Under the pieces are notes generated by a model, which was not told where the DNA came from, searched no databases, and was given only the letters and a program-made list of their open reading frames with translations. A DNA stretch of 64,000 bases, taken from positions 372,001 through 436,000 of the forward strand of contig PUDQ02000016.1 in the NCBI GenBank assembly GCA_002964805.2, read 5' to 3'. Positions 33,601-46,500 of this stretch are shown in pieces; positions within the stretch are counted from its first letter, which is position 1; every line of letters starts with the position of its first letter. Made by a program: the position numbers and the translations under genes. This DNA is from Trametes villosa. Taxonomy: Eukaryota; Basidiomycota; Agaricomycetes; Polyporales; Polyporaceae.

Positions 33601-36429
33601 ACAGTCCAGATTCATTGACATGCAATTCATCGGTAAGCTTATTTATGGACCCGAGGGCTCTCGTTCCAATAGGGCTGACTGCGCTGCCAGTGCGTGTTTG
33701 CCATGTTTGCACCACCCAGCGTGCGTGCCACACCTTCATCTCCGCCGGCCGGGAAATCGTGTGCCCAGTAGGTAGGTACCCTCGACACGATGCGACCTCC
33801 GATGCAGCAGAGTTGAGCGTGCTTCTATCTCCCAGACGTCCTCCGGCAAGAACTTGGACCGTTCACGGTATGTTGGCGACCGGCAATTCCTATCCGGTTT
33901 CCCCCACATAACCCGCGGTGGAGTGAGTCTGTGTCAATACTACTGCCCCGACGGATGGAGCGGACTGTTTGATGGCCGGAGTCCGACATCTCCTTCAGAA
34001 CACCACCTCCGGCCACCGTATCTGGCCTCGTATTAGACTCTGCGCCAGCAGGGGTCGGGGCGTTGTGGACCACTCCTTCCCCGCCGGATGAGCCAGCGCA
34101 GACGTATCCACGGGGGGCGACCCCATAGCCGGCCTCCCGCTCTTCTCAGTATGGGCTTCGCTGCGGCGCCACACGGAGATTCTTTATGAGCAGGTGTGTG
34201 CCCTTCGGTTGGTTTCACACGGAACTTGAGCTTCTGCGCCTCATACCCTCGTACATAGCGAAAACAGGCCGGTCTGCGGCCTGATTGCTGCAACTCACAT
34301 CAAGAGCCGGTCGGCGAGCGATGGGCATACACCCACAAGCACACACAACGGTGCGTAGACAGCGATAGCACGTGGTCGCCTTCCCTCACTATTTTCGACA
34401 GTTGATCTCTGTCAAGAAACGTACGTATCACCTTCGCTTCCATCGCGGCGCGCATGCATACCATCTTGTGTCAGCTCCGCGCTTCGCGCGTTCCCCACGA
34501 CGGAGGTAGTTGAGGTCACTTCTCCGGCGCGCTCTCCTCCGAGCCTGATTTCTTTCCAGATGTTTCCGATTCGACTGATCTCACAGCATATTCGAGACGT
34601 GGGTTGGCTGCTTCGCGTCTCTGCTTCCCTCGGCGGGTAGCCGGAGCGACTTCCGGTGCACGCCTGTTTAGGTCGCTAACCTCTCATGCCACCCCGTGCT
34701 CACTGCGTCCGGTCGGAGTTCATTCGAACGATACATACCGCATTGAGCGGGCACCGGGTCATACCGACAGCTTTGCTCTGGCTTATTGTTTTCAGCCTTC
34801 CAGCGAGTCCCGCCAAGGACATGCGTGGCTCCCCTCGTGCCCGGGCTCCGTATCATCCCTTTCATCTTGCCCTTCCCTATCCATAACGTCAGCCACCGTT
34901 CTGCGCTTTCAATTCCCCTTGTCATTCACCGAGGACCGTTGGATGTAGGCTCACTTTTCCCATGCCACAGATGTGTACGGCACGCCTCGCTCCAAGCAGC
35001 TTCTCAAGTTCGCTCGCTTCGTCTTCCACCTTCAGTTCGTGAAGGCGGCATGCAAACGGTGCGCACAGTCGGATATTGTACCGCGCCAAATAGTTCTACC
35101 ACGGCTGCTGTCCGCGGAGATCGATGGACCAAGGTGGGGGCAGAACAGATCCCGCACACGCGGGATACAGTACGCTCCTCCCGCACCGTTCTTGATCCGG
35201 GGTCTGATGTATAGGAGGCGGGGTTACCTTCGACCGACTCAACGTCGCTCGTAGTATCGCAGTTGTGCATCAAGATATGGCTGGTCGATCCTGCCCCAAA
35301 ACGTCACTTCGAACGCTTCGTATCGTGCTTCAAATGCTGGCTCGAGGACCGCTGTTCTTATCGCACCCAAGGCGTATACGTATACGACATCACGGGCCAA
35401 CGTAAGTGGTTTCTTCGTCCGTAAGCTTGTTGACCTTCGGAATTCTGGTGCTGACAGGACCTTTTAGACTCTCAAACCGCCCGACTGTCGTTTGCGCCCG
35501 GTGGCGGGAAACATGCGTAATACCGGCAGTATTTTTCTCACTGTCCGCGCGCTCACGCGGCCGAGCCCAGTGACCTCTGCTCGCTGCCCAGCGTTTGGGT
35601 CGATGACGCAACGGCAGCCAGCTGACGGTGAGCGGCATCGCTTCTTCTCTTCCTCCCGCCTCGGCCGCAATCACTGATTGGTAACATGCTCGTCCTGCAC
35701 ATACAGTGCCTGCACGCACGATGCGCCCCTACTTCCTGCGGGTAGGGCCGTGTGGTGGGCGGAGACCGGCGCGTGGTACATCGGTCTCGAGCGCGGCGCG
35801 TCGCGGATCTGACCTTCGCTTCGCTGCGACCCCGACTTCTGTGCAGGAGTGGTCATATTCGAGATGTGCTCTTGCGAGCGTCGCGCGAACGCGAATCACA
35901 CCTTTCTCTCGCGGCCGCAGCGCTCGTGAGGCTGCTGCTGCCCGGCTGGGAGCCTCTGTGACCGTGGGCCACAGGTATGTGATAGCACACTCTTCCTCGG
36001 GTACGGGACTCGCAAGGTGGATTGAATGTCCCTTCCTGATCTATACTCTTCACTCACATTCACCCTCAGCGCGGCAGTAGTTCGCCCACACGTGCTCGCA
36101 GCGGTGCAAGCGCGTGTGGACCTCCGAACGGACAATCTGCAACCTCTGAGTGGCAAGCATCTGTCCCCTCGAGAAGTGGGACGAACACCCTCGTGCACGG
36201 CGGCTGGTATCTGTATTGCAGGTGCGCCGGAAGACCAGGGACCGACCCGCTGTCCCACCCAAAGGTCTTCCAAGCTCTGACACTCCACTGTCCAGACGTC
36301 GTCCGCGATACACATTGAATGGTGGTCCTCCGGGGGCCCGTTCTTCCGCGGCCCCGCGCTACAAACACATGGGCGGCTCCTGCCAGGCGTACGGATCGCT
36401 GTCCCTCGACGGCGAGGGCAATGCGCGAC

Positions 36430-36450
36430 GCCGCCGCCGCCGCCGCCGCC
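36430..36450 (+). repeat. (GCC)7 trinucleotide microsatellite
   Basis: Seven uninterrupted GCC units lie in the gene-poor region and are not inside a recognised gene. Confidence 0.85.
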
Positions 36451-37868
36451 GCTCGATCCTGCGCAGCACCTGCAGACTGCAGTGTCCTGTCCATCCAGAG
36501 GCGCGGCAGGGCTGCAGCCGGGACAGGCGTCCACAACTCATGGGAACATAGATGGGCGCGCGCCGATGCCTCCTGAAGCCGCCTTGTCAGAGTTGTCAGA
36601 TGTGCGACGGCGGTTTCAGGCCTGCGCAGGGAGGCCTCGAGCCTTGGTGGACCTCAGGAACAGCAGGCCCACAGGCTGCTGGCGACCGGCCAGGGGCAGG
36701 GGCTGGCTGGCATGCGGGGCCGGCCGGTGCCTTGAACCTTGCCTGCAGAGTCCACTGTCGCGCTCCTGAAACATTATCATAGACACGCATGTACAGATCC
36801 GGGGCCGGCGGGGACGGGTGCGCAGGCGCATGGATCATGAATAACGCAGAGTCGATGTGTGGCGGGATGATATACACTATATACAAGTGGTACACGACAC
36901 GTACGGGCTGCCTGAGTGTGTGGATAGGGGCGGTGCTGTACAGTAAATAAGCAGCAGATGATATGCGTATATACGCGTAAGTAAGGAGGGTGCGCGCGCG
37001 CGACGAACGAAGGGGCACGCGCGGGGACCGGGGTAGTCGCTCGAGGAGCCCCGGGGCCCGGAGGCCGGGGCGTGTGGGAGGAAGGGGCGGGGATGCGAAG
37101 AAGGTACTACGCGCGCGTGCGGCGGAAATACTATGTACAACGCGGGAAAGAGAGAGATACAGTGCGCCGGGGCGACGCGGGCGAAGTCGAATAGGGCATG
37201 TACTACGTGTAGTGATGCGCGGGAACATGTGGGCGCCGGCCGCGGGCAGGGGGAGTGCGCGGGCGCGGACGCGCGTGTCCACGATCCAACACATGATCGC
37301 GGACGGGCAGACATGGGAAGGGAATCGGAGTGGGAGGCGAGCGGGATGGGCTTGTGAGAAGAAATCCAGATGTGGGGGAATGTAAGATGTGAAGGGGACC
37401 AACTTGGGGCGTGCTATGTATACCAAGAACAGACTAAGAGGTATCTACTACCGTACAGGTACACAATAAATCGACTATACACTGTCCGTATCGTAGGGGT
37501 ACGGGTGATCCGGGATCCGAGATGGGTGCAGGACGGGGCGGGGTAGGCAAGAAGATGTGGTGGGCGCGGTCAGGGTGGGGGTAGATGTCCCTGAGGGATG
37601 TGAGGTGCGCGGACGCGGACGCGCGGGAGCTCGGGATATGGGGCGCGTCGATCGGGCGGAGATGGAGCAGTAAACAAGAACCGGCTATACGCGTCGCCAC
37701 ATGCGCGGACGGTATGCGATGTGTGTGGTGGGATGGCGAGGAAGGAGCTCGTGCGTTATGCACAGGACGCGGCGGGGTGGTCCGTGATGTTGTGGTACAG
37801 CGACACGGGGGAAGGGTGAACCGAGGTGTTCAAGGTGGGGGAAGCGAGTCGACAGCAGCCGCGAGCAC

Positions 37869-40584
37869 CTACTCGTACTGCTGGTCGCGCCCGTTGCCCT
37901 GCGCCGCCCCAGCGTAATAGCGTTCGCGCTCCCGTCCGCGGTCCCAGTCGCGCTCGTCCCTCTGGCCGCGTGCGTACTGAGCCTCCCGCTCGCGCTCGTG
38001 CGCACGCTCGACCTCGCCCTGGTCCAAGTCCGGCTCGTAGCCAGGCAGGGGCGTGAGCAGCGTCGAGTCCGGGGGGAGCCTGTTCGAGCCGAGCGAGACG
38101 TGCGCCGCGAGCTCGGGCGTCGGCGAGCCGCTCTCCGCGCCCGGCGCGGGCAGCCCGAGGCCGACGTCCGTCGCACCACTCAAGGAAGACGCGTTCCCGG
38201 AGCTGGGGCCGAGGGAAGGGAAGGACGAGCCGGAGAGCGGGCTCGGGTTCGGCGCGGACGCCGACAGCGCGTGCGGTGGCGGGAGGGTGATGGCGGAGCT
38301 CGCGCCCTGCGTCGCGTAGAACTGCTGGGGCGGCCGCATATGCTGTGCGGGGGTGTGCGGGGTGTTCCAAGCGGGGCTGATGGGCTCACCGTGCGCCATC
38401 TGCGGGATCGGCTGGCTCGCGCTGCCCGGATTGCGGAAGTAGATGTCGTCCTCCTGCCCGGCAGCGGTGTGGTGCGTCAGGCTGATAGACGGCAGGCCCT
38501 GGCCGGCCTGTGCGTGCGGCGGGGGAGGCGGATAGCGAAACTGGCCCATGTCATCCACGGGAGACGGGAGCCCGTACCGCGCTTCCATGCCCATCCCGGG
38601 GCCCTGCAGCGCGCTGAACGGCGCGCCCCCGGGCGGATGCGCGCTGAATGCGCTCTGGACCTGCACCGGACCGGGGCCCTGCGCCTGCACGCCGCCGTGC
38701 AGGTACGCGTGCCCGGCGAGCGGGTGCGGATGCGCGTGCGCGTGCGCGTGGGGATCGGGGTACGGCTCGACCATGCTCAGCCGCCGGCGGACGTGCCGGT
38801 GGTGGTCGAAGCCCGCGGACATCTGCGAGTGGTGCGCGAACTGCTGCATCTCGCGCATGGCCATCGCCTGCGCGTGCGCCTCTTCGCGCTCGCGCTCGCG
38901 GTCCTGCTCCTCCTGCTCCTTCTTCTGCTGCCGCCACTGCTTGCGGAGCTCTTTGAATTCTGCAGGGCCCGAGCGGTGCACGTGTCCGACAGGTATAGTT
39001 CAAGGCAGATGATGTTGCAGGCCGAGAGAGGAATATGGTGGTGCGTTGATGAGCATGTGGCATGGGGCGGACATTGTGGCGCGAAAGCACATACCGTTGG
39101 GGCTGCGCTTTTCGCCGTGCCGCTGCATCGTGACATGCGCGTTCAGGTGATTCAGCGTTCCGTATGCCTTCTGACAGCCAGGATAACTGGGGTACAAGAA
39201 TATGCGTGCGCTTCAGTAAGCCGCAGTTTTTGACCGGTGAAGCGGAGATTGCGAGAACGGCGCAAATGGGAGCGAAAACACCGTATCTGATTGTGCGGCA
39301 GACAGCGTACAGGAGGCGGATGACAGGGGGTTTTCGGGACGGAGGAGGGAAATCGGCCAAAGAAAGAAGGGGTACGCACCTGCATTGATAGAGCCGCTCG
39401 ATCTCATCGTACCGCCGGCGGGGCCGCTTCTTCACCGCGTTCCCAGGCAATGACACGAACGAATACGTCTTGCTGTTCCCAGACGCGCGGGGAGTGTTGG
39501 AGCTTGTCGGGGACGACTGCCCTGGGCGTCCTGGAAGGTGGGCCGATCGCAGAGACGGAGACGGGCGCGACTGGATCGGCGGGGACGGGAGCCCCGTAGC
39601 GGAGACGTCCGATCCACTGGCCGCGCTTGCTGCATATAGCGGCGAGAGCGGAGAGCTGGCCAACGCGGCGTCCTGTTCCAAATCAGCGTGTTTGATCCCT
39701 GAGCCCCATGTGGGCGCGACGGAGGGCGCGTACGCGTCGGAGACGCCTGCGGAGCCAAGGGACGTGCCGCTATTGTCGCGTTCGTGACCTGGATAAGAGC
39801 CGTACGAGGAGTACGAGGAAGACGGGCGCGGGGAAAGCGGTGAAGGTTGGATCATACTGCCCGAGGACGCGCCTGCGTACGCGAATGTATCGTGATGCGC
39901 GGGAGGTGGCGGCTGGGGGTACGCTTGGCGGCCGGCACCGAGCACGGGCTCGGACATGCGGCGGTCCAGGGTCTGATTGGGGAAGGGGAAGCGGGGTAGG
40001 GACGGATCGTTCTCATACCTGGGCGGAAACGCGTGCTGCGTGTGGGGCGCGCTCATAGGCTGGGGGAAGGAGAACTGGCGGGAGGCCGAGGACTGGCCGG
40101 CGACCGGGTTGTCCGACGGAGAGGAGGTGGGCGACGGAGAGTAGTTTCCGGGCTCGGAAGGGTAGAGGAGGTTGTCCGTGTGGATAGAGGGCGGCTGCTG
40201 GCGGGGCTGGTCAAAGTCCTGCTGCTGCTGTGGGTGCGCGAGCGCGGCGGGTGGCTGATTGGGATGCGCGTTCTGCGGGTGCTGCTGGGGGGCGCCGTAG
40301 AGATGGGAGTGGAGGTGCGACTGGTGGTGGTACATCGCGTCGGGGCTGGGAGAGGAATGCGCCGGTTGCGGGCGGGGGACATAGTGGTAGCTGTGGTGGG
40401 GCTCCAGAGGGGAGTCTGGGTGCCGCGACTGGTCTGCGCGGGGTGCGGGGAGGTGTGGCGGGAGCGGGAGGCTGTCCACGGCGGCGAGGGAGCGGGGCGT
40501 CGCGCGGGGGTTGTATGCGGGGGCGTCGAGGGGGAGGAGGTTGTAGTGGGCGATGGCGGAGGAGGAGGAGGAGTGGACGAGCAT
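37869..40584 (-). CDS. CON7-like transcription factor with a single C2H2 zinc finger
   Basis: Three exons (39380-40584, 39095-39186, 37869-38959) join in phase to 795 aa. The conserved core reads KKRPRRRYDEIERLYQC, then SYPGCQKAYGTLNHLNAH, VTMQRHGEKRSPN, then EFKELRKQWRQQKKEQEEQ: one C2H2 finger flanked by basic residues and a charged helix. This is the hallmark of the CON7 family, named from a Magnaporthe regulator of conidiation and appressoria. The N-terminal 390 residues are Ser/Pro/His/Gln-rich and disordered. The C-terminal 330 residues are also low complexity, with an HAHAHAHPHP run and a final Arg/Glu-rich segment. Both introns fall around the finger. It is expected to be a nuclear regulator; its targets are unknown. 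Its upstream intergenic region is exceptionally large. Confidence 0.9.
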
Positions 40585-43500
40585 GGACGGACGGCGGGGC
40601 GGAGCCGGAGGAGGCGACAGGAAAGAGAAGAGGAGAAGGGCCGGGGCTGATGCATATTACTGGATCTGAGGCCCTCCCCTCGCCCGCCCCGCCCCAGAAC
40701 GCGACGCGAGACGCGCCCGCCCGCGCACGCTCCTCCTCCTCAGGGTCCCAGATCGCCCCCCCGGCGGATCTGGAATCGCGCCCTTCCATCACCCATCTTC
40801 TCAATACATTTTCCTTTCAATCTCCGCCCCTCAGATTCCTCTTCGCGATCCCCTTCGCCTTCCATCCGCACAATATTTTAATTTGCCCCCTTTCCCCCAT
40901 TGGCCACCCGTCCACGGCCCTCCCTCGCCTTTTCGGGGACGCTGCTTGCATTTGCCCTTTCTGGGGCTGCCATGTGCGCGGCAGTAGGTCCTCCCGAGAC
41001 ACTTTTCCCCTCCCCCGCCAGTTTATCCGCGTCTTTCGGACGATAACGCAACGTGCGCGGGCGTCCCTCCGTCCGCCCGCCCGTCCGTCTCCCTCCTCCT
41101 CACCTCTCTCGCCGCCGCCTCCGTCTCCCTCCCGCCCGCCGTCTCGTCCACTGTCAGCCCCTGTGCTGATGCCGACGCCACCAGCTGTCACACGGACCCA
41201 CCACGTCCCCCAGCTGTGCGTGCCCAGCGCGCCCTCCTCTCCTATCGCCCGCCCACCCCTCTTCGCTTCCCGGCCCCGCCCTTCTCTCCCCTCTGATCCT
41301 CCCCTGCTGCTGTCCGCCCGCCCATTACATCACTCCGAAGCACCCCCATGACGCCCGTCCGCTCGCGTGTCCATCGCGTGATCACCCTCCTCGCCCAGAC
41401 CCCCGCTGTGTGTCCGTGGGATCCTGATTAACCCAGCTCCTTCCTCTTTCCGGCCGCTCGCTATTTGTGCTGCACGGCGCCCATGCCCTGCCTCGGCCGT
41501 TTTCCCAATATTGTGCCAATGCCCATCCGCGCCTGCAGACGCGTCAGACGCGTCATTTCGACGCGTGCGCGACGCACATTGCCCCGGGACGCGTCTCTTC
41601 CGCTGATCGGTCCCGCCAGTCCGCGCCCGTCCCCTCCGAAGCCTCCTCCGCGCCGCGAGCCGAGCAGCTTCCCGCGCTTCCCTTGCTCTGTGCGGGGACG
41701 CGTTCTCCCACGGGGCCCCTTCCATCGTCCAGGCGACGGACACCTGCCACCGTGCGCGCCTGTGCCCGGCGCCGTCGATTCCGCGCCCTCGGACTTTGTG
41801 CGCGCTTCTGTTCGAACGCTACGAACGCTCCCCGGCCGCGCGACCTCCTCGACGCGTCCCCGACCGCTCCTGCGTCTTCGCGCTGCGATCATCCGCACCC
41901 ACTCCCACTCCGTTATCGACCCAACGGCGAACAGACCAGCCCCGGACGCCAAGCGGCCTCGTCGACGCTGCTGTCGCGTTTGCTTTTGCGTTCGCTGTTG
42001 CCCTGCGTACCACCCCACATCCCGTCTGCGGTCTGTCCACGCAGGCGCCGGAACGCACCCCCACGCTGGCAGCGTCCCACTGCGCAGAAGCTGAGCTGAG
42101 ATCCGAGAAGCAGCCCTCTTCGAATTCACGTAAACGCATGATCGCGAGCTCGACACGTCTCGGATCGTCGCGCTCGACGCTGCGCGGAACGGCCGCGTTC
42201 CAGAAGGTGCATGCGAGCGAGCACTGCTCGCGCGCGCGTCTGCACGCAGGAGATGACATCGTCCCGAGCACGACGCCGACACCGAAACGTCGAAGACGCG
42301 GACACGAGCTCGGGCAAACGCGCCAATGTGCGCAAATCGCCCGCGCCCCGCTCCTTGCTCTTCGCGCCCAGCCCGCCGACGATTGGCCACGCCGGCCGCT
42401 GAGACGTGCGCCGTGCACGTCGGAGGGCGCGGGATCGTCGTTTCACGCCCTCCCTGCGCGAAAGCGAGCCCGCCCCCGAGCGCGAGCGCGAACACGCTGC
42501 TGCTCGGCACTGCCATCAGCGCACAATCCGCGACGGCGCAGGCCGCCGCCAGGGACGCGTCCGCGAGTGCATCCGGCGCGCGTCCGTCCCGAGCGTGCGT
42601 GCGAACACGCTCAGCCTTTTGGCTGCCCCGCTTCGCGACCTGCGTCGCGCGACGGGGAGTCGGGCGTGCGCTTCTCGACGTCCGCCGTCGAACGATCCCG
42701 TCAGGCGTTCTGCGCCGACGCCCCACGGAGCCGTCCCCCGTCGACGTCTCGACGCGTCACGATCGGAAGAAGAAGCGGGCGACGACCTCGCCGTCGAAAC
42801 GTCGACGTCGACGGCCGAAGCCCCCGCGGGGCAGCTCGCGACGGTCGCCGCGTCGAAGACGCGTTCTTTACGTGCGCCGGGCGCCAGCGTCCCAACGGGG
42901 GAGGCGCGCTGCCATTCCTACACCTCGTCCGTTTCCGGCGCTTCCACGCAGAACGTCGTGCGCCGCGTGGTGGAGCTGGACCAACAGCGCTGCAACAAGT
43001 TACGCGCATGGGTCCGAGCAGCCCGGGCCGTGCCCAATCGCGCGGTGGGCCTGTGAGTACGCACCGTGCACCCCACGTCCGCATGTACGTACGCCGGCGG
43101 CAGGCGCGCTCGTCCCTGGACTTGTGCTCGAGAAGCCGCCGCGTCGCGCGACGCCACGCTGTGCTGTGCTGCTCGTTGTCTGTTGCTTCCTCTTGCCGTG
43201 GCTGGATCCTGCGCCTGCTCTTGCTGTGCTCTCGATGAGCGCGCCGCCGGGCTGCTCGAAGGCTCTCTGGCGCGCGAGCGCGCCGTCCTGCCGTGCGCGC
43301 CGTGCTCGCCGCCCCTTCCGCGCTTCCATGCGATCTACCGCCGACGATACGTCTTCTCCTGCTCGCCCGTGACTGGCCTTCGATCCTGCGACCGCGCCCA
43401 TCAGCTCGCACTCTAAAATTTCCTCGACGTCGACCCGCGCCGGGCGCCCTCGAGCCCGTCGTGCGCGTCCCGTGGCCTCTTTCTCCCGCGTCTCTCTCTC

Positions 43501-46500
43501 TGCTCTGTGCCCGGGCGGTTGGCTGCAGTGGAGCGCTCCCCCTGCACTCGTGCTCTCTGGCCGATCTTAGCGTTTGACGCAGCTGGAGACTTGCTCGCTG
43601 GCGCTACGACGTGCCACCATCTGATCCTCCCGAAGCCCTTGTCCACAAATCTGAGCCGTCCAACGTCCAGGACCGGGTTCCGCTGCGGGCCTGCAGCTCC
43701 AGCGCTCGGCGGTCGACCTGCGGAGCGCAGCGATCTCGAGGCCGAGCTCGAGCTCGGGGCGGGAGGGATGGGATGGCGGGCTCGCGATGCCGCGCGCTCG
43801 GCTGACTGATCCAGGGTCCGAGTGGTCTGTCCACAGCCCGACCATCCGTGCGCACTGCGCCGGGATCGCGTTCTCGTGGCCGACCTCGGTGTTCTCTGTG
43901 GATGCTGTCTCCGGACGGATGCAAAAGCGGTGCGCGCGCGAGCCTTGAGCTGTGGTCGGGGTGCGTGTGCGGGGGTGGCCGGCGCGTGCTCCGATCATGC
44001 GCTCTCTATCGACAATGTATCTGCTTCGCGACTTTCGAGAAGGGCGCACCGATCGTGCGGTGCACCGCGCGCGAACCGCGTGTCCTCGTCCTGCGTCCGG
44101 CCGGGGAGGAGGGGGAGCGCGCTGAACGTTGTCGCGCTGACGGGAAGATGGAAGGCGACCGGGGCGGGGGCGGGCGGGGACTCGGGCCTTGGCGGCGCGA
44201 CTGATCTGCTGCTCTGTCGCATCGGATGCTTTGCTTTGGCGCGATGGCCATGGAGGACGTGCGCGCATGTCGAGGTCTGGCCGTGGATGCGTGGAATGCG
44301 AATCGGAATCAGCATCGATGTCTGCTGCCTCGGGGTCTGTAAGCCTGTACGCGATCTTGATTCTGCGCTGCCTGCAGGCTACCGGCCGCCCGCGTCGTCC
44401 GCGCTTCGGTGTGGCCCCGGGACTTGGCCGGGGGGGCCGGGTGCCAGGTGCGCACGCGGCCGTCCCGCCGTCCGCGCCGGGCCGTGGTGCGTGCATGATG
44501 CTGCTTGTTGTATGTGCTCTGACAGGTCCGTGTCAACTCCGGGTGCCAATAAGCTTTTCCCTGGGCTCCCCGATGTCGGCTTCCGTGCCTCCTTTCAAGC
44601 CCGTAGTGCACAGGTGCGCCGTAATGCAATTGCATCACCTCCTCTGCCAATCTATCTTGCACGCACTGTAAGCCCGTGTACGACAGATATGATAAGCACG
44701 GTACCAGCGGGGCGGCCACCGTCAGACGGCCGCGGTCGTATTGCATCCAGTGCTGCACGCAGCCGGATCTACGGCCAAGCAGCCTTTCCGCAACGTTTCG
44801 ACGCTTCCGCTTCCCTGCGACCATCGTGGTGTGCGGTGGGAGCGGCGCGCGGGTGTGCCGACGCCCGAGCATTCAATGTCGCCCGCGCGTTCTCATCCCA
44901 CGCGCACGTGCGCGCGGCCAAGAATACGACACGGCGGGCCCAGTGCAGCATTGCGTAAGGGCCCACAGTGTAACTGCGGTCTGCGGTCTGCGGCTGACGC
45001 AGAAGTCGAAGCAGAAGTAGAAGCCCGCGCGGGCTGACACGCTCGTGGCATGCTGTGGCCTGTGGCCCGCGCTGGCAGCGGCTGCTGATCGCGAAGCGCG
45101 TCCTGCGCCGACTTCTCGCCCAGAGCGTGGCGGCGTGCTGTACGCAGCGTCAATATCATGGGCAGCTCGTGAGAGTGCGAGAGAATAGTGACCTGACCTC
45201 TGGCTGAGGAGCAATGCGCCATCGCGTCCTGTCCACACATCAAGGAACGGGCCCGTTGGAGCGCTGGCGGTAGGAGGGCAGCCCGGATGTCGACATGGAA
45301 GCGCGACGAGTGCGAGAGGGACGGGACGGCTGCCCGCCAGCCTTGGCAGATGTGGAGATCCCGTCAAGCCTGTTCGCTCTCGACGTCACATACGGTGCGA
45401 CGCCCCCATGATTCTGAAGCTTGCAAGATCCCAGAAACGAGCAATCAGTGTTGGACTGTTCGCGGGCGAGAGCGGACGTACGCACCCTTCCTGTACGGGC
45501 TCGCCACAGCGCTGGCAGGCGTGGTGCGGTCACGTACGGCGCCGCACCGCGACGGGTCGCGTCGAGGGCGTCGCAATAGGTGCCGGTTCGAGACGCGACG
45601 CCCCCTCTTGCGCCGCGGCGCGATTTGATTTTGGCCACCCTGCGGGCGTGCTGTGCGCGCGCGTCGTCGGTCCTGGAACGCTGCTTCCTGGAAGGAGACG
45701 CGCTAGCCCCCTCTGCTCCCGCCTCGGACGCGATAGATGGCAAATGCCCCCGCGACCCTTGGGGCGCGCTCGCGCCTATCGGGGGCCCTGCAGCCAAGGT
45801 TGATCACAGTGGTTCGGGCGTACCTGGGCGCAGTATCGACGCCAGCCTCCAGGGAGCGCATCTGCGCAAACGCGGGAGCATTTGTTGCGCTTTTGGCCCT
45901 GCGTATGTTTTCGCCAACTGGCGTTGCGGGGGCGCCTGCGATTGCGATTGAGTGCGCCGCTCGTTTTAGTTACATGCTATTTTTGACTCACATGTCGTAT
46001 CTTTGTTCAATGCTGCATCTCCTCCGTATTTTTGATACAGTGACGCTGCTGCCTCGCCGGGCGGCTTTGCCCCGCCCGATGTTGCTGAGCGCACAGGCGT
46101 CTACATGGATGGTGTTCCTCTGCTACAGGCCCGGAGCGCGCCGCATAGCCGGCCGCCCGTCCGACCGCCAGCACGGCCTGACTGTGCACGCCGAAGTCGG
46201 ACTCGGAGAGGGCGGGCGTCGAGAGCTCCGGGCGCATGGCCACGCGGGCCGCCTCCGCGCGCGCTGCAGCCGTGACGTCGTGGGCGACTCTTCCGAAACG
46301 CCAGCTATGTCCGAAGGCGCCTCCCAAGCCGGAACGTGGAAAATTCCTGATGCGGGTATGTTCTCCCCCCGTGTGCCCCGCGTCTGATGGACGCTCGGCG
46401 CGCGAACACGATCGGTGGGTCCGAAACATGGCCCGCCCGATACAGGGAAGCCGCACGCGTCGGCTCCAGCCTGCGCCTGCGCGCGCAGACTCCGGGGGGA

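Larger units (their letters stand above)
29547..37868. other. 8.3-kb gene-poor region
   Basis: No protein family is recognisable on either strand. Open frames are short or overlap on both strands with poor composition. The right end (about 36780-37868) is probably the 3' UTR and downstream region of the CON7-like gene. A weak candidate gene at 29575-30647 and a GCC microsatellite at 36430 are listed separately. Confidence 0.5.

Noticed and set aside
36596..37426. 276-aa open frame on the minus strand
   Set aside because: Lies downstream of the CON7-like gene, looks like 3' UTR or intergenic sequence, and has no domain features.
41796..43238. 480-aa open frame on the + strand
   Set aside because: Arg/Ala/Pro/Ser-rich translation with no family motif, and overlapping open frames in other phases and on the other strand; explained by high GC content lacking stop codons.
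43822..44958. 378-aa open frame on the + strand
   Set aside because: Same reasoning: GC-driven, overlaps a 309-aa minus-strand frame, no recognisable domain.
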